This document shows positions 1 through 10,050 of a stretch of DNA of 64,000 nucleotides, in pieces. Within the stretch, counting starts at the first letter, position 1, and every line of letters starts with the position of its first letter. Below the pieces are notes generated by a model. The model was given only the letters and a program-made list of their open reading frames with translations. It was not told where the DNA came from and did no database searches. Source of the stretch: Dactylosporangium aurantiacum (GTDB lineage: Bacteria; Actinomycetota; Actinomycetes; Mycobacteriales; Micromonosporaceae); the NCBI RefSeq assembly GCF_000716715.1, contig NZ_JNYJ01000007.1, forward strand, positions 1-64,000, written 5' to 3'. A program made the translations under genes and the position numbers.

Positions 1-1
1 G

Positions 2-1120
2 GCCGCGACGGCGGGGTTGCTGATGTCGCTGGACGGCATGCACTTCGTGCTGTCGCGGGCGGCGCTGCTGGACATCTTCCTGATGTTCTGGATCGTGGTC
101 GCGTTCTTCTTCCTGGTCCTGGACCGCGAGCAGCGCCGCGCCAGGTGGCTCGCGGCGCTGGAGCGGGGGGTCGACCCGAGCCGGCCCGGCGCCGGCAACC
201 GGCCGCGGCTGGGCGTGCCGTGGTACCGGCTGGCCTGCGCCGTCTCCCTCGGCCTCGCCTGCGGCGTCAAGTGGAGCGCGCTGTGGTACGTGCTGCTCTT
301 CGTCGCGCTGACACTGATCTTCGACATCAGCGCCCGCCGCGCCGCCGGGTCGCGGCACGCGATCCGCGACGGCATCCTCGACGACGGCGGCTGGATCTTC
401 GCCGTGTTCGGTCTCGCGCTGGCGGCCTACCTCGCGACCTGGACCGGCTGGTTCCTCTCCGACGACGGCTACTTCCGGCACTGGTACGCGCAGAGCAACG
501 GCCGGACCGGCGACCGTCCCGTCATCGACCCGCTGTACAACCTCTGGCACTACCACGTGGAGGCGTACAAGTTCCACACCGGGCTGAGCTCGAAGCACCA
601 GTACCAGTCGTGGCCCTGGATGTGGCTGCTGCTGGGCCGCCCGGTGGCGTTCTACTGGAACACCGACGGCCCGTGCGGCGCCGGCAGCTGCGCGTCGGAG
701 ATCCTGCTGCTCGGCACGCCGCTGCTGTGGTGGTCGTTCCTGCCGGCGCTGATCGCCCTGGGCTGGCTCGCGATCGCCCGCCGCGACGGCCGCGCCTGGC
801 TGATCATGGTCTGCGCCCTCGCCGGCATCGTGCCGTGGTTCCAGAACATGCCGGAGCACCGCACGATGTTCTACTTCTACGCCCTGCCCGCCGAGCCGTT
901 CCTGGTCCTCGCCGTGGTGTACGTGCTGGGCGCCGTCATCGGCCCGCCGAGGCACGTGAAGCCCGCGAGCGACCACCGGTTGATCGGCTCGATCGTGGCC
1001 GGGGCGTACGTACTGCTCGTCGCGGCGTGCTTCGCGTATTTCTACCCGATCTATAGTGGTATGGACATTACGTACACCGAGTGGTTCTCCCGCATGTGGC
1101 TCGGATCTCGCTGGGTGTAG
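2..1120 (+). CDS. Protein O-mannosyltransferase (PMT family), C-terminal part
   Basis: The reading frame is open from the first bases of the window, so the true start and the catalytic acidic motif near the N-terminus lie upstream; 372 residues are visible. These show several hydrophobic membrane segments (for example around residues 18-35 and 85-105) separated by polar loops, and the motif LSRAALLDIFLMFW is typical of actinobacterial dolichyl/polyprenyl-phosphate-mannose protein mannosyltransferases. Family members use polyprenyl-phosphate mannose to O-mannosylate secreted proteins at the membrane. A ribosomal-RNA methyltransferase gene (rsmI) usually lies divergent on the far side, outside this window. 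The identification rests on family resemblance of the C-terminal half, so it is good but not certain. Confidence 0.82.
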   Translation, partial: AATAGLLMSLDGMHFVLSRAALLDIFLMFWIVVAFFFLVLDREQRRARWLAALERGVDPSRPGAGNRPRLGVPWYRLACAVSLGLACGVKWSALWYVLLFVALTLIFDISARRAAGSRHAIRDGILDDGGWIFAVFGLALAAYLATWTGWFLSDDGYFRHWYAQSNGRTGDRPVIDPLYNLWHYHVEAYKFHTGLSSKHQYQSWPWMWLLLGRPVAFYWNTDGPCGAGSCASEILLLGTPLLWWSFLPALIALGWLAIARRDGRAWLIMVCALAGIVPWFQNMPEHRTMFYFYALPAEPFLVLAVVYVLGAVIGPPRHVKPASDHRLIGSIVAGAYVLLVAACFAYFYPIYSGMDITYTEWFSRMWLGSRWV

Positions 1121-1221
1121 CACCGCGGCGGTGACTGGGTATCACCACAGTCGACGGACTGCCTTATATTGTTTGCCGCACGGCAAGCAAAGGCTTCGGT
1201 CGCGGATGGTGAAAGGCTCGC

Positions 1222-2406
1222 ATGTCCGGCGTTGGCTCCATCGAGAAGGCTTTGCGCACCGCTCCACCTGATCGCCTGGTGGAGGTGCTCGACGCCCATC
1301 TGAGCGCGGCCCACGGCACGAAGAGCAGCACCGTGTGGCTCGCCGACTACCGCTCGACCGCGCTCTCGCCGAGCGGGGTCGATCCCGCGCGCGCCGAGGA
1401 CCAGCTGCCGTCGGCCACCCGCGCCTTCGCCAGCCAGACGGTCGTCCTGGAGGCCCGGGAGGGCCAGTCGCTCGCCCGGCTGCACCTGCCGATCAGCGCG
1501 TGGGGCGAGCGCGTCGGGGTGCTCAGCGTGCTCCTGGACGCCGACCGCGCCCAGGAGGCCCGCGAGAGCCTGCGCGAGGTGGCCGGCGCGTTCGCGGTCG
1601 CGCTGCAGGCGGCGTACCGGCGCACCGACCGCTACCACCTCGACCGGCGGCGCAGCGGGCGGCTGACGATGGCCGCCGAGATGCAGTGGGACCTGCTGCC
1701 CGCCCGCGGCTACGACCAGCCCGGCCTGAAGCTCGCCGGGCAGCTGGAGCCGGCGTACGCCGTCGGCGGCGACCACTTCGACTGGTCCGTCAACGGCGAC
1801 TGGCTCACCGTCACCGCGCTCAACGGCATGGGCACCGGCCTGGACGCCGCGCTGCTCACCACCCTCGCGGTCAACGCCATGCGCAACGCGCGCCGGTCGA
1901 TCCCCACCGGGCAGAGCGCCCCCGGCGACCTGGCCGACCAGGCGGTCCTCGCCGCCGACGCGATCTCCTCGCAGTACGGCGGCACCCGCCACGTCGCGAC
2001 CCTGCTGCTGGCGCTCAACATCGCCACCGGCGAGCTGCGCATCATCGACGCCGGCTCGCCCCGGCTGCTGCTGGTGCGCGGCGGCCAGGTCCGCGACATG
2101 GTCCTCGACCCGCAGCTGCCGCTGGGCATGTTCGGCGACACCAAATACGTCGAGGAGCGGGAGCGGCTGCGCCCCGGGGACCGCCTCTTCATCGTCAGCG
2201 ACGGGGTGCATAATGCCACCCGGCCGAACGAACCCGCGTACGGTGAGCGCGAGTTGAGCCGTGCCATACGATCGACTCGGTTGCAGCCACCGGCCGAAGC
2301 GATCAGCAGCGTCATGCGGAGCCTCCGTGACTATCACGCGGGCGCCGAGCTCGCCGACGATGCGTTGATCGTCTGCATCGACTGGTCGCCCAGAGCCGAC
2401 CCGTGA
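1222..2406 (+). CDS. SpoIIE/RsbU-type PP2C protein phosphatase with N-terminal GAF-like region
   Basis: A 394-residue soluble protein. The N-terminal ~140 residues look like a GAF-type sensor. Residues ~150-390 form a PPM/SpoIIE phosphatase domain with VGGDHFDW, a DGV motif near residue 332 and a final DDALIVC acidic pair. Such enzymes dephosphorylate anti-anti-sigma factors in partner-switching stress or developmental pathways. The central metal-binding motif, normally GDVxGxG, reads ALNGMGTG here, so the usual aspartate is asparagine; activity may be altered. The ATG at 1222 was chosen because GAAAGG precedes it by about 6 nt. The MarR gene follows 24 nt downstream and may be cotranscribed. 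No anti-sigma partner lies nearby, so the target is unknown. Confidence 0.82.
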   Translation: MSGVGSIEKALRTAPPDRLVEVLDAHLSAAHGTKSSTVWLADYRSTALSPSGVDPARAEDQLPSATRAFASQTVVLEAREGQSLARLHLPISAWGERVGVLSVLLDADRAQEARESLREVAGAFAVALQAAYRRTDRYHLDRRRSGRLTMAAEMQWDLLPARGYDQPGLKLAGQLEPAYAVGGDHFDWSVNGDWLTVTALNGMGTGLDAALLTTLAVNAMRNARRSIPTGQSAPGDLADQAVLAADAISSQYGGTRHVATLLLALNIATGELRIIDAGSPRLLLVRGGQVRDMVLDPQLPLGMFGDTKYVEERERLRPGDRLFIVSDGVHNATRPNEPAYGERELSRAIRSTRLQPPAEAISSVMRSLRDYHAGAELADDALIVCIDWSPRADP

Positions 2407-2430
2407 TCCCCGCGACCCTCGGAGGACGAC

Positions 2431-2922
2431 GTGCGGAGCCGACCTTCACCGCACCCGGCTGGCAGTGACGACGCGGCGTCCACGGCCGCCGTGCTGGTCG
2501 ATGCCGCGGGTCAGGCCCTGGTCCTCGCCACCAGCGCCGCGAACGACAACTCCGGCGTCTCCGCCGCCCAGCTGCGCGTCCTCGGCGTCGTCGACCAGGC
2601 CGGCTCGATCAACCTGACCCAGCTGGCGATCGCGCTGCGCACCGCGCCGTCCTCGGCCAGCCGTCTCTGCGACCGGCTCGAGGCCGCCGACCTGCTGCGG
2701 CGCACCAACGACGAGCGTGACCGCCGCGAGGTGTGGCTGGTGCTGACCCCGACGGCCCGCCGCCTGCTCGACGGCCTCAGCCGCCAGCGCCAGGAGACCA
2801 TCGCCGCGGTCCTGCGCCGCATGTCCCCGGACGACCGCGCCGCCCTCGTGCAGGGCCTGCAGTCGTTCTCCCACGCCGCCGGCGCCCCGGTGGCCGGCTC
2901 CTCCGAGGCCCAGGCCAGCTGA
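2431..2922 (+). CDS. MarR-family transcriptional regulator
   Basis: A 163-residue winged-helix DNA-binding protein. The central part follows the MarR pattern: a recognition-helix region (LTQLAIALRTAPSSASRLCD) and the wing motif RTNDERDRREVWLVLT, flanked by helices for dimerisation. The GTG at 2431 is preceded by GGAGGA at 2421-2426, a good ribosome binding site. It follows the phosphatase gene by 24 nt and may share its transcript, which suggests a common stress-related output; that is inference. Neither ligand nor operator can be read from the sequence. Confidence 0.85.
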   Translation: MRSRPSPHPAGSDDAASTAAVLVDAAGQALVLATSAANDNSGVSAAQLRVLGVVDQAGSINLTQLAIALRTAPSSASRLCDRLEAADLLRRTNDERDRREVWLVLTPTARRLLDGLSRQRQETIAAVLRRMSPDDRAALVQGLQSFSHAAGAPVAGSSEAQAS

Positions 2923-2939
2923 GCCCGCTCCGCCGTGAT

Positions 2940-2976
2940 CCGGACGGTTCCGGCGGCCGGGGCCGCCACCGTCCGG
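2940..2976. terminator. Bidirectional terminator hairpin between convergent genes
   Basis: CCGGACGGT (2940-2948) pairs perfectly with ACCGTCCGG (2968-2976). A second internal stem GGCGG/CCGCC (2952-2956 with 2963-2967) sits inside. It lies between the stop codons of the converging MarR gene and the unknown gene. There is no U-tract, as is common in actinomycetes. Confidence 0.7.
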
Positions 2977-2991
2977 GATGACGGGGAGGTG

Positions 2992-4188
2992 CTACAGCTC
3001 GTACCAGTGGTCGTCCTCGCGCGGGTCGGTGACCTCGGCGGCGGGGGCCCAGGCCTCGTACAGGCCGCGCTCCACGCAGTGGGCGCCCAGCCGGGCGACC
3101 TGGTCACCGTCGGGGCGGCTCAGCCGCAGCCGGAGCCAGTCGCCCTCCTCGCGGACCACGGTGCAGGGCGCGTCGCGCCAGGTGGCCGACGGGATGCGGC
3201 GGGCCAGGGCGTCCAGCGGGTAGCGGGCGGCGCGCGTCCTGGCGGCGACCCGGAACTCGCCCGGCGGGTCGACGATCGCCTCGTAGACGTTGTCGCGGTA
3301 GCGGCCCACGTACCGGGTCAGCGGCGTGCTGGTCGGGAAGTACTCCTGGTCGGCGGCGATGGTGTCCGGCAGCAGGTGGCGCCACTGCGGGCCGTACATG
3401 CGGCTCCACGCCCGCTGCTCCGGCAGGTACGTGTACAGCGTCACCTCGGTGCCGTCGCCGGTGTAGGCGACCAGCGACGTGTTGGCCGGGACGGGCAGCT
3501 CGGCGAGGTCGCGGGTGACGAACTCGGGCACGATGTGCCGGCCGCTGGGGGTGAAGCCGGTGCCGATGACGGGGGAGCCGAGCCGGTCGTGCGGGGGCAT
3601 GGCGACGAGGCCGTCGTACGCGCCGGCCAGGGGCACCTCGTAGTCCCAGGGGTCCACCGCCCGCCAGCGGATCGCGAAGACCACGCCGCCGTCGGCGTCG
3701 GGGCTGCCGCCGCTGAGGATGGCCAGGTCGGCCGGGGTGCGCAGGTGGGCGACGTCGAAGGCGCGGTAGCAGAAGCCGCTGATCGGCCAGCCGCGCAGGT
3801 GGCCGCCGAGCTGGCGGCCGGTCAGGAACTTGATCATCCGGGTGCCGCGGCGGACGGCGGCGGTGCGGCGGATCGGGGCCAGCTGCGCGGCGGCGGCCGG
3901 CGACTGGGTGAGCTTGTGCAGGGCGGTCCAGTCCAACGCGCGGGTGACCGGCATGAGCAGCGGCTCGTCCTCCAGCCCGTCCAGCGCCGAGCCGACCTCG
4001 GTCGCGTGCACGAACCGCCGGAACGGCCAGCGGGCGCCGGGCCGTGGGTTGGGCAGGAAGCCGGGGGCGGGCTGTGTCGCGAACACCTCGAACGCGGCGC
4101 CCTGCGCGATCTCCTCGGCCGGGTAGGTGGTCCCGTCGAGGGTCACGCTGCGGGTCGCCGACCCTTCCGCATGCCCGATGACTGTCAC
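2992..4188 (-). CDS. Conserved hypothetical protein, about 398 residues
   Basis: I do not recognise this family. The frame has strong GC3 bias and reads as a plausible globular cytoplasmic protein with many aromatic residues, no signal peptide and no obvious membrane segment. Visible stretches include RPGARWPFRRFVHA, GWPISGFCYRAFDVAH and a tail ending DPREDDHWYEL. The frame stays open further upstream, but the only nearby credible start is the GTG at 4188 (reading VTVIGHAEG). No spaced ribosome binding site is seen there, so translation may be leaderless. It is divergent from tatD and converges on the MarR gene. No function is assigned. Confidence 0.6.
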   Translation of the reverse strand: MTVIGHAEGSATRSVTLDGTTYPAEEIAQGAAFEVFATQPAPGFLPNPRPGARWPFRRFVHATEVGSALDGLEDEPLLMPVTRALDWTALHKLTQSPAAAAQLAPIRRTAAVRRGTRMIKFLTGRQLGGHLRGWPISGFCYRAFDVAHLRTPADLAILSGGSPDADGGVVFAIRWRAVDPWDYEVPLAGAYDGLVAMPPHDRLGSPVIGTGFTPSGRHIVPEFVTRDLAELPVPANTSLVAYTGDGTEVTLYTYLPEQRAWSRMYGPQWRHLLPDTIAADQEYFPTSTPLTRYVGRYRDNVYEAIVDPPGEFRVAARTRAARYPLDALARRIPSATWRDAPCTVVREEGDWLRLRLSRPDGDQVARLGAHCVERGLYEAWAPAAEVTDPREDDHWYEL

Positions 4189-4291
4189 CTTCGCGACGCT
4201 AAGGCCGGGTGATGTGGATGCGGTGAACGAACCGTGAACGCCGGAGGCGGGGGTGGCATGCTTATGGCCGATGACTGAGCGAAACGAGCAG

Positions 4292-4351
4292 ATGATGGTG
4301 CAGTGTGAGGCGCCCGGCGGCGCCGGGCGCCGAGGCGGGCCCGCGGCGTGA
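4292..4351 (+). CDS. Candidate 19-codon leader ORF with hairpin, coupled to tatD
   Basis: An ATG-ATG start opens a 19-codon frame whose TGA (4349-4351) overlaps the tatD GTG (4348-4350) in a GTGA junction. Its interior contains a perfect 10-bp hairpin, GGCGCCCGGC/GCCGGGCGCC with a 3-nt loop (4309-4331), placed just before the weak tatD ribosome binding site. Ribosome passage through the short frame could open this hairpin and deliver ribosomes to tatD. The frame and hairpin are seen in the sequence; the coupling role is inference, and the ORF may be chance. Confidence 0.25.
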   Translation: MMVQCEAPGGAGRRGGPAA

Positions 4352-5205
4352 GTGCGAGAAAACACAGCCGGGAGGGCACGTTCCCGCCGCCGCCCGAGCC
4401 GTTGCCGGTCGCGGTGCCGGACAGCCACACCCACATCGACATCACCCTCGAGGACGACGGGGTGGGCGGCCCGTCGACGGTGGCCGACGCCCTCGCGCTG
4501 GCCGCGGCGGCCGGCGTCGACCGGCTCGTGCAGGTCGGCGTCGACGTCCCGTCGTCGCGGTGGGGGGTACGGGTCGCCGAGGAGCACCCGGGGGTGGTGG
4601 CGACGGTCGCCCTGCACCCGAACGACGCGCCGCGCCTGGCGGACCTGGACGGTGCGCTGCGGGAGATCGAGCGGCTCGCCGCCCACCCGCGGGTCCGCGG
4701 CATCGGCGAGACCGGGCTGGACTACTTCCGCACCGGCGAGGACGGGCGCAAGGCCCAGCACGAGAGCTTCCGGGCGCACATCGCGATCGCCAAGCGGCAC
4801 GGCAAGACCCTCGTCATCCACGACCGCGACGCGCACGACGACATCCTGCGCGTGCTGGACGAGGAGGGCGCCCCGGACCAGGTCGTCATGCACTGCTTCT
4901 CCGGCGACGAGTCCTTCGCCCGGGAGTGCCTGGACCGCGGGTTCCTGCTGAGCTTCGCCGGCACCCTCACGTTCGGCAACGCCCGGCAGCTGCGGGCGGC
5001 GGCCGCGATCACGCCGCTGGACGGGCTGCTGGTGGAGACCGACGCGCCGTTCCTCACCCCGACACCGTTCCGCGGCCGGCCCAACGCCAGCTACCTGATC
5101 CCGCTGACGGTGCGGGCCCTGGCCGAGGTCACCGGGCACGACCTGGACGCGCTGTGCGCGGCCCTGTCGGCCAACGGCACCCGCGCGTTCGGCGACTGGC
5201 GATGA
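4348..5205 (+). CDS. tatD: TatD-family metal-dependent DNase
   Basis: A 285-residue TIM-barrel hydrolase of the TatD family. Metal-ligand and active-site motifs are in order: SHTHIDI near residue 28, GETGLDYFR near 128, HDRDAHDD near 157, HCFSGD near 181 and ETDAPFLTP near 231. Family members are metal-dependent 3'-5' exonucleases acting on DNA. The start is the GTG at 4348, with only a weak upstream GAGGCGGG and a possible coupled leader ORF. Its TGA overlaps the rsmA ATG (ATGA). In many actinobacteria rpfB separates tatD and rsmA; here nothing does. Confidence 0.93.
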   Translation: MSARKHSREGTFPPPPEPLPVAVPDSHTHIDITLEDDGVGGPSTVADALALAAAAGVDRLVQVGVDVPSSRWGVRVAEEHPGVVATVALHPNDAPRLADLDGALREIERLAAHPRVRGIGETGLDYFRTGEDGRKAQHESFRAHIAIAKRHGKTLVIHDRDAHDDILRVLDEEGAPDQVVMHCFSGDESFARECLDRGFLLSFAGTLTFGNARQLRAAAAITPLDGLLVETDAPFLTPTPFRGRPNASYLIPLTVRALAEVTGHDLDALCAALSANGTRAFGDWR

Positions 5206-6080
5206 CCCTGCTCGGGCCGGCCGAGATCCGGGACCTCGCGGCGTCGCTCGGCGTCCGGCCGACCAAGCAGCTGGGGCAGAACTTCGTCCACGACCCCAAC
5301 ACCGTGCGGCGCATCGTGCGCGCGGCGGAGCTGACCGGCGACGACGTCGCGCTGGAGGTCGGGCCGGGGCTCGGCTCGCTCACCCTGGGCCTGCTGGAGG
5401 TCGCGCGGGCCGTGTGCGCCGTCGAGATCGATCCGGTACTGGCCAAGGCGCTGCCGGACACCGTCGCCCGGTACGCCCCGCAGCACGCCGACCGGCTGCA
5501 CGTGGTGGAGGGCGACGCGCTGCGGGTCCAGCTGGACCGGGAGCCGACCGCGCTGGTGGCGAACCTGCCGTACAACGTGGCCGTGCCCGTCGTGCTGCAC
5601 CTGCTGGCCACCGTGCCGTCGCTGCGCAAGGGCCTGGTCATGGTGCAGAAGGAGGTCGCCGACCGGCTCGTCGCCGGCCCCGGCAGCCGCGTCTACGGCG
5701 TGCCGAGCGTGAAGCTCGCCTGGTACGCGACGGCGAAGCAGGCCGGCAAGGTGCCACCGAGCGTCTTCTGGCCGGTGCCGAACGTCGACTCGGGCCTGGT
5801 GGCGTTCACCCGGCGGGAACCACCCGCCGACGCGGCCGCCGACCGGGCGGCGACGTTCGCCGTGGTGGACGCCGCGTTCGCCCAGCGCCGCAAGACGCTG
5901 CGGGCCGCGCTCGCCGGCTGGGCCGGCGGCCCCGACGCCGCGGAGCGGACGCTGCGGGCCGCGGCGGTCGACCCCGGCGCCCGCGGGGAGCAGCTCACGG
6001 TGGAGGACTTCACCCGCATCGCGAGCCAGCGGCAGGCGCACGCTGGGGGAGGCACGGCCCAGGTAGGGTGCTCCACGTGA
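5202..6080 (+). CDS. rsmA: 16S rRNA dimethyladenosine transferase RsmA (KsgA)
   Basis: A 292-residue Rossmann-fold methyltransferase that dimethylates two adjacent adenines near the 3' end of 16S rRNA late in small-subunit assembly. Motifs seen: [12 protein letters not shown] near the N-terminus, the SAM loop [11 protein letters not shown], the acidic CAVEID, and the catalytic [10 protein letters not shown] (NxPY). The start at 5202 overlaps the tatD stop by 4 nt and the stop at 6080 overlaps the ispE GTG by 4 nt, so tatD-rsmA-ispE is a translationally coupled operon. Pairing with ispE is a conserved arrangement. Confidence 0.96.
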   Translation: MTLLGPAEIRDLAASLGVRPTKQLGQNFVHDPNTVRRIVRAAELTGDDVALEVGPGLGSLTLGLLEVARAVCAVEIDPVLAKALPDTVARYAPQHADRLHVVEGDALRVQLDREPTALVANLPYNVAVPVVLHLLATVPSLRKGLVMVQKEVADRLVAGPGSRVYGVPSVKLAWYATAKQAGKVPPSVFWPVPNVDSGLVAFTRREPPADAAADRAATFAVVDAAFAQRRKTLRAALAGWAGGPDAAERTLRAAAVDPGARGEQLTVEDFTRIASQRQAHAGGGTAQVGCST

Positions 6081-7027
6081 CCGAGCCGCTCTTCTCCGAC
6101 GACGACGAGGAGTTCGACCGGCCGCGCCTGGCCGCGCACGGACCGGTCCGGGTCCGCGTGCCGGCGAAGATCAACCTCCACCTGCACGTCGGCCCCACCC
6201 GGCCCGACGGCTTCCACGAGCTGACCACCGTCTACCACGCCATCGGCCTGTACGACGAGATCACCGCCCGCCGCGGCGACACGCTGACGCTCACCATGGA
6301 GGGCGAGGGGACCGGGCACCTGTCGCTCGGCGAGGACAACCTCGTCATCCGGGCGGCGCGGGCCCTCGCGGCGGAGACCGGCCACGACCCGCACGCCCGG
6401 CTGCACCTGAAGAAGCAGATCCCGATCGCCGCGGGACTCGCCGGCGGCAGCGCCGACGCGGCCGCCGCCCTCGTCGCCTGCGACCAGCTGTGGGGGACCG
6501 GGCTGTCCCGCGACGACCTCGCCGGCATCGCCGCCACCCTGGGCTCCGACATCCCGTTCCTGGTCCTGGGCGGCACCGCGCTGGGCACCGGCCGCGGCGA
6601 GCTGGTCAGCCCGATCCTGACCGGCGGGCACGCGTGGCACTGGGTGCTGGCGGTGGCCGAGGAGGGCCTGTCGACCCCGACGGTCTACCGGACGTTCGAC
6701 GAACTGGGCGCCCAGAGCGAGGCGGGCCCCCCGGACGGGCTGCTCGCCGCGCTGCGGCAGAAGGACCCCGACGTGCTCGCCGCCCACCTGGCCAACGACC
6801 TGCAGGCCGCCGCGCTGCACCTGCGGCCGGAGCTGCGCGGCGTGCTGGACGCCGGGCTGGACGCCGGCGCGCTGGCCGCCCTGGTCTCCGGCTCCGGCCC
6901 GACCTGCGTCTTCCTGGCCGAGGACGCCAGGCACGCGGCGCTGCTCGCGGCCGACCTGGAGGCCAGCGACTGCTGCCGCGCGGTGCGCACCGCCGTCGGC
7001 CCCGTGCCCGGAGCGAGAGTGCTGTAG
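6077..7027 (+). CDS. ispE: 4-diphosphocytidyl-2-C-methyl-D-erythritol kinase IspE
   Basis: A 316-residue GHMP kinase of the non-mevalonate isoprenoid pathway. It phosphorylates the 2-hydroxyl of CDP-methylerythritol. Visible motifs are [12 protein letters not shown] at residue ~20, the ATP-binding loop [17 protein letters not shown], and [12 protein letters not shown] near the C-terminus. The GTG at 6077 overlaps the rsmA stop (GTGA), with GGTAGGG just upstream as a weak ribosome binding site. About 17 residues precede the usual N-terminal motif, slightly longer than in many orthologues. The ABC-F gene starts immediately after its TAG. Confidence 0.95.
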   Translation: MTEPLFSDDDEEFDRPRLAAHGPVRVRVPAKINLHLHVGPTRPDGFHELTTVYHAIGLYDEITARRGDTLTLTMEGEGTGHLSLGEDNLVIRAARALAAETGHDPHARLHLKKQIPIAAGLAGGSADAAAALVACDQLWGTGLSRDDLAGIAATLGSDIPFLVLGGTALGTGRGELVSPILTGGHAWHWVLAVAEEGLSTPTVYRTFDELGAQSEAGPPDGLLAALRQKDPDVLAAHLANDLQAAALHLRPELRGVLDAGLDAGALAALVSGSGPTCVFLAEDARHAALLAADLEASDCCRAVRTAVGPVPGARVL

Positions 7028-8830
<1,803 letters not shown>

Positions 8831-8838
8831 CCCGGCCC

Positions 8839-8844
8839 TAGAAT
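8839..8844 (+). promoter_or_regulatory. Leaderless -10 box for the DUF4383 gene
   Basis: TAGAAT stands 6 nt before the ATG at 8851 and there is no ribosome binding site between them, so transcription probably starts at the start codon. No good -35 hexamer is evident. Confidence 0.45.
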
Positions 8845-8850
8845 GCGGTC

Positions 8851-9321
8851 ATGGCCGCTCACTTTCCGATCAACCACCACCTCCGGCCCCTGTACCGGCT
8901 GCTCTGCGTCGTCGCCGGTCTCTACATGCTGGTCTTCGGCGTGGTCGGATTCGTCCAGACGTCGGGCAAGCCGTTCTTCACGCAGGACGAGGCCGAGTGG
9001 GTGCTGGGGCTGCGCACCAACCCCGCCTTCTCGCTGCTGTCGCTGGTCGCCGGGGTCGTCGTGCTCGGCGCCAACCTCATCGGGCGCAACCTGGCCCACC
9101 ACGTCAACCAGCTCGCGGGCGTGGTGCTGACGGTCGTCGGCATGGCGATGCTCGCGCTGATGCAGACCGAGGCCAACATCTTCGCGTTCTCGATGGTCAA
9201 CGTGATCGTCACGTTCGTCCTCGCCGGCATCACCGGCGTCGCCAGCCTCTACGACCGGGTCGGCAGCGCCTCCGCGGCCGAGGCCGAGGAGCAGTTCCGG
9301 CACGGTCCCCGCACGGCGTGA
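8851..9321 (+). CDS. DUF4383 integral membrane protein
   Basis: A 156-residue protein with four predicted membrane helices (around residues 16-37, 58-76, 85-108 and 112-132) and a short charged cytoplasmic tail. The pattern, with an N-terminal HHLRPLYRLLCVVAGLYM and a conserved FxxxxFT loop after helix 1, fits the actinobacterial DUF4383 family, whose function is unknown. It follows the ABC-F gene by 20 nt but appears to have its own leaderless promoter. It ends at a strong hairpin shared with the converging TetR gene. Confidence 0.8.
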   Translation: MAAHFPINHHLRPLYRLLCVVAGLYMLVFGVVGFVQTSGKPFFTQDEAEWVLGLRTNPAFSLLSLVAGVVVLGANLIGRNLAHHVNQLAGVVLTVVGMAMLALMQTEANIFAFSMVNVIVTFVLAGITGVASLYDRVGSASAAEAEEQFRHGPRTA

Positions 9322-9325
9322 GACC

Positions 9326-9354
9326 GCGGGCGGCGTCCCCTGGGCGCCGCCCGC
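9326..9354. terminator. Bidirectional terminator hairpin
   Basis: GCGGGCGGCG (9326-9335) pairs perfectly with CGCCGCCCGC (9345-9354) around a 9-nt loop, between the converging DUF4383 and TetR genes. Confidence 0.8.
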
Positions 9355-9360
9355 GCCGTC

Positions 9361-10050
9361 CTACTTGCCCTGCCTGGTGACGAGCGTGGGCTTCGCCTCC
9401 ATGTTGGAGAGCCCGTTCCACGCGAGGTTGACCAGGTGCGCCGCGACGACCTCCTTGCGCGGCTTGCGCACCTCCAGCCACCACCGGCCGGTCAGCGCCA
9501 CCATCCCGACGAGGGCCTGCGCGTAGAGCTCGGCGAGCTTCGGGTCGAAGCCGCGGCGCTTGAACTCCGAGCCGAGGATGTGTTCGGCCTGGTGCGCGAC
9601 GTCGTTGAGGACACTCATGAAGTTGCCGGTCGGCGACATCACCGGCGACTCGCGCACCAGCACCCGGAAGCCGTCGGTCTCGTTCTCGATGTAGTCCAGC
9701 AGCGCCAGGGCCGCCTGCTCGAGCAGCTCGTGCGGGTGGCCCGCGGTCAGTGCGTTGCTGATCCGGTCCAGCAGGCCCCGCACCTCGCGGTCCACGACCA
9801 CCGCGTAGAGCCCTTCCTTGCCCCCGAAGTGCTCGTAGACGACGGGTTTGGAGACCTTCGCACGCGACGCCACCTCCTCGATGGAGGTGGCGTCGAAGCC
9901 CCGCTCCGCGAACAGCGCCCGCCCGATGGCGATGAGCTGCTCGCGGCGCTGGGCGGCGGACATCCGCACCCGTGATTTCGGCAGGCTCGGCGGTGGCGGT
10001 GGGCTCGTCGAGCGCTGGACGTGCGGTGTCTCCTCCGGAAGGTCGGTCAC
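9361..10050 (-). CDS. TetR-family regulator, probably of the adjacent desaturase
   Basis: A 229-residue TetR/AcrR-type repressor. The helix-turn-helix lies at residues ~30-80 (FAERGFDATSIEEVASRAKVS then KPVVYEHFGGKEGLY), preceded by a proline-rich ~28-residue tail, and the remaining helical domain binds a ligand. The GTG at 10050 overlaps the desaturase stop codon (GTGA), so translation is coupled. An internal ATG (MSAAQRREQ) is an alternative start. Co-expression with a fatty acid desaturase suggests control of membrane lipid desaturation, with an acyl-CoA-type ligand. The coupling is seen in the sequence; ligand and target are inferred. Confidence 0.88.
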   Translation of the reverse strand: MTDLPEETPHVQRSTSPPPPPSLPKSRVRMSAAQRREQLIAIGRALFAERGFDATSIEEVASRAKVSKPVVYEHFGGKEGLYAVVVDREVRGLLDRISNALTAGHPHELLEQAALALLDYIENETDGFRVLVRESPVMSPTGNFMSVLNDVAHQAEHILGSEFKRRGFDPKLAELYAQALVGMVALTGRWWLEVRKPRKEVVAAHLVNLAWNGLSNMEAKPTLVTRQGK

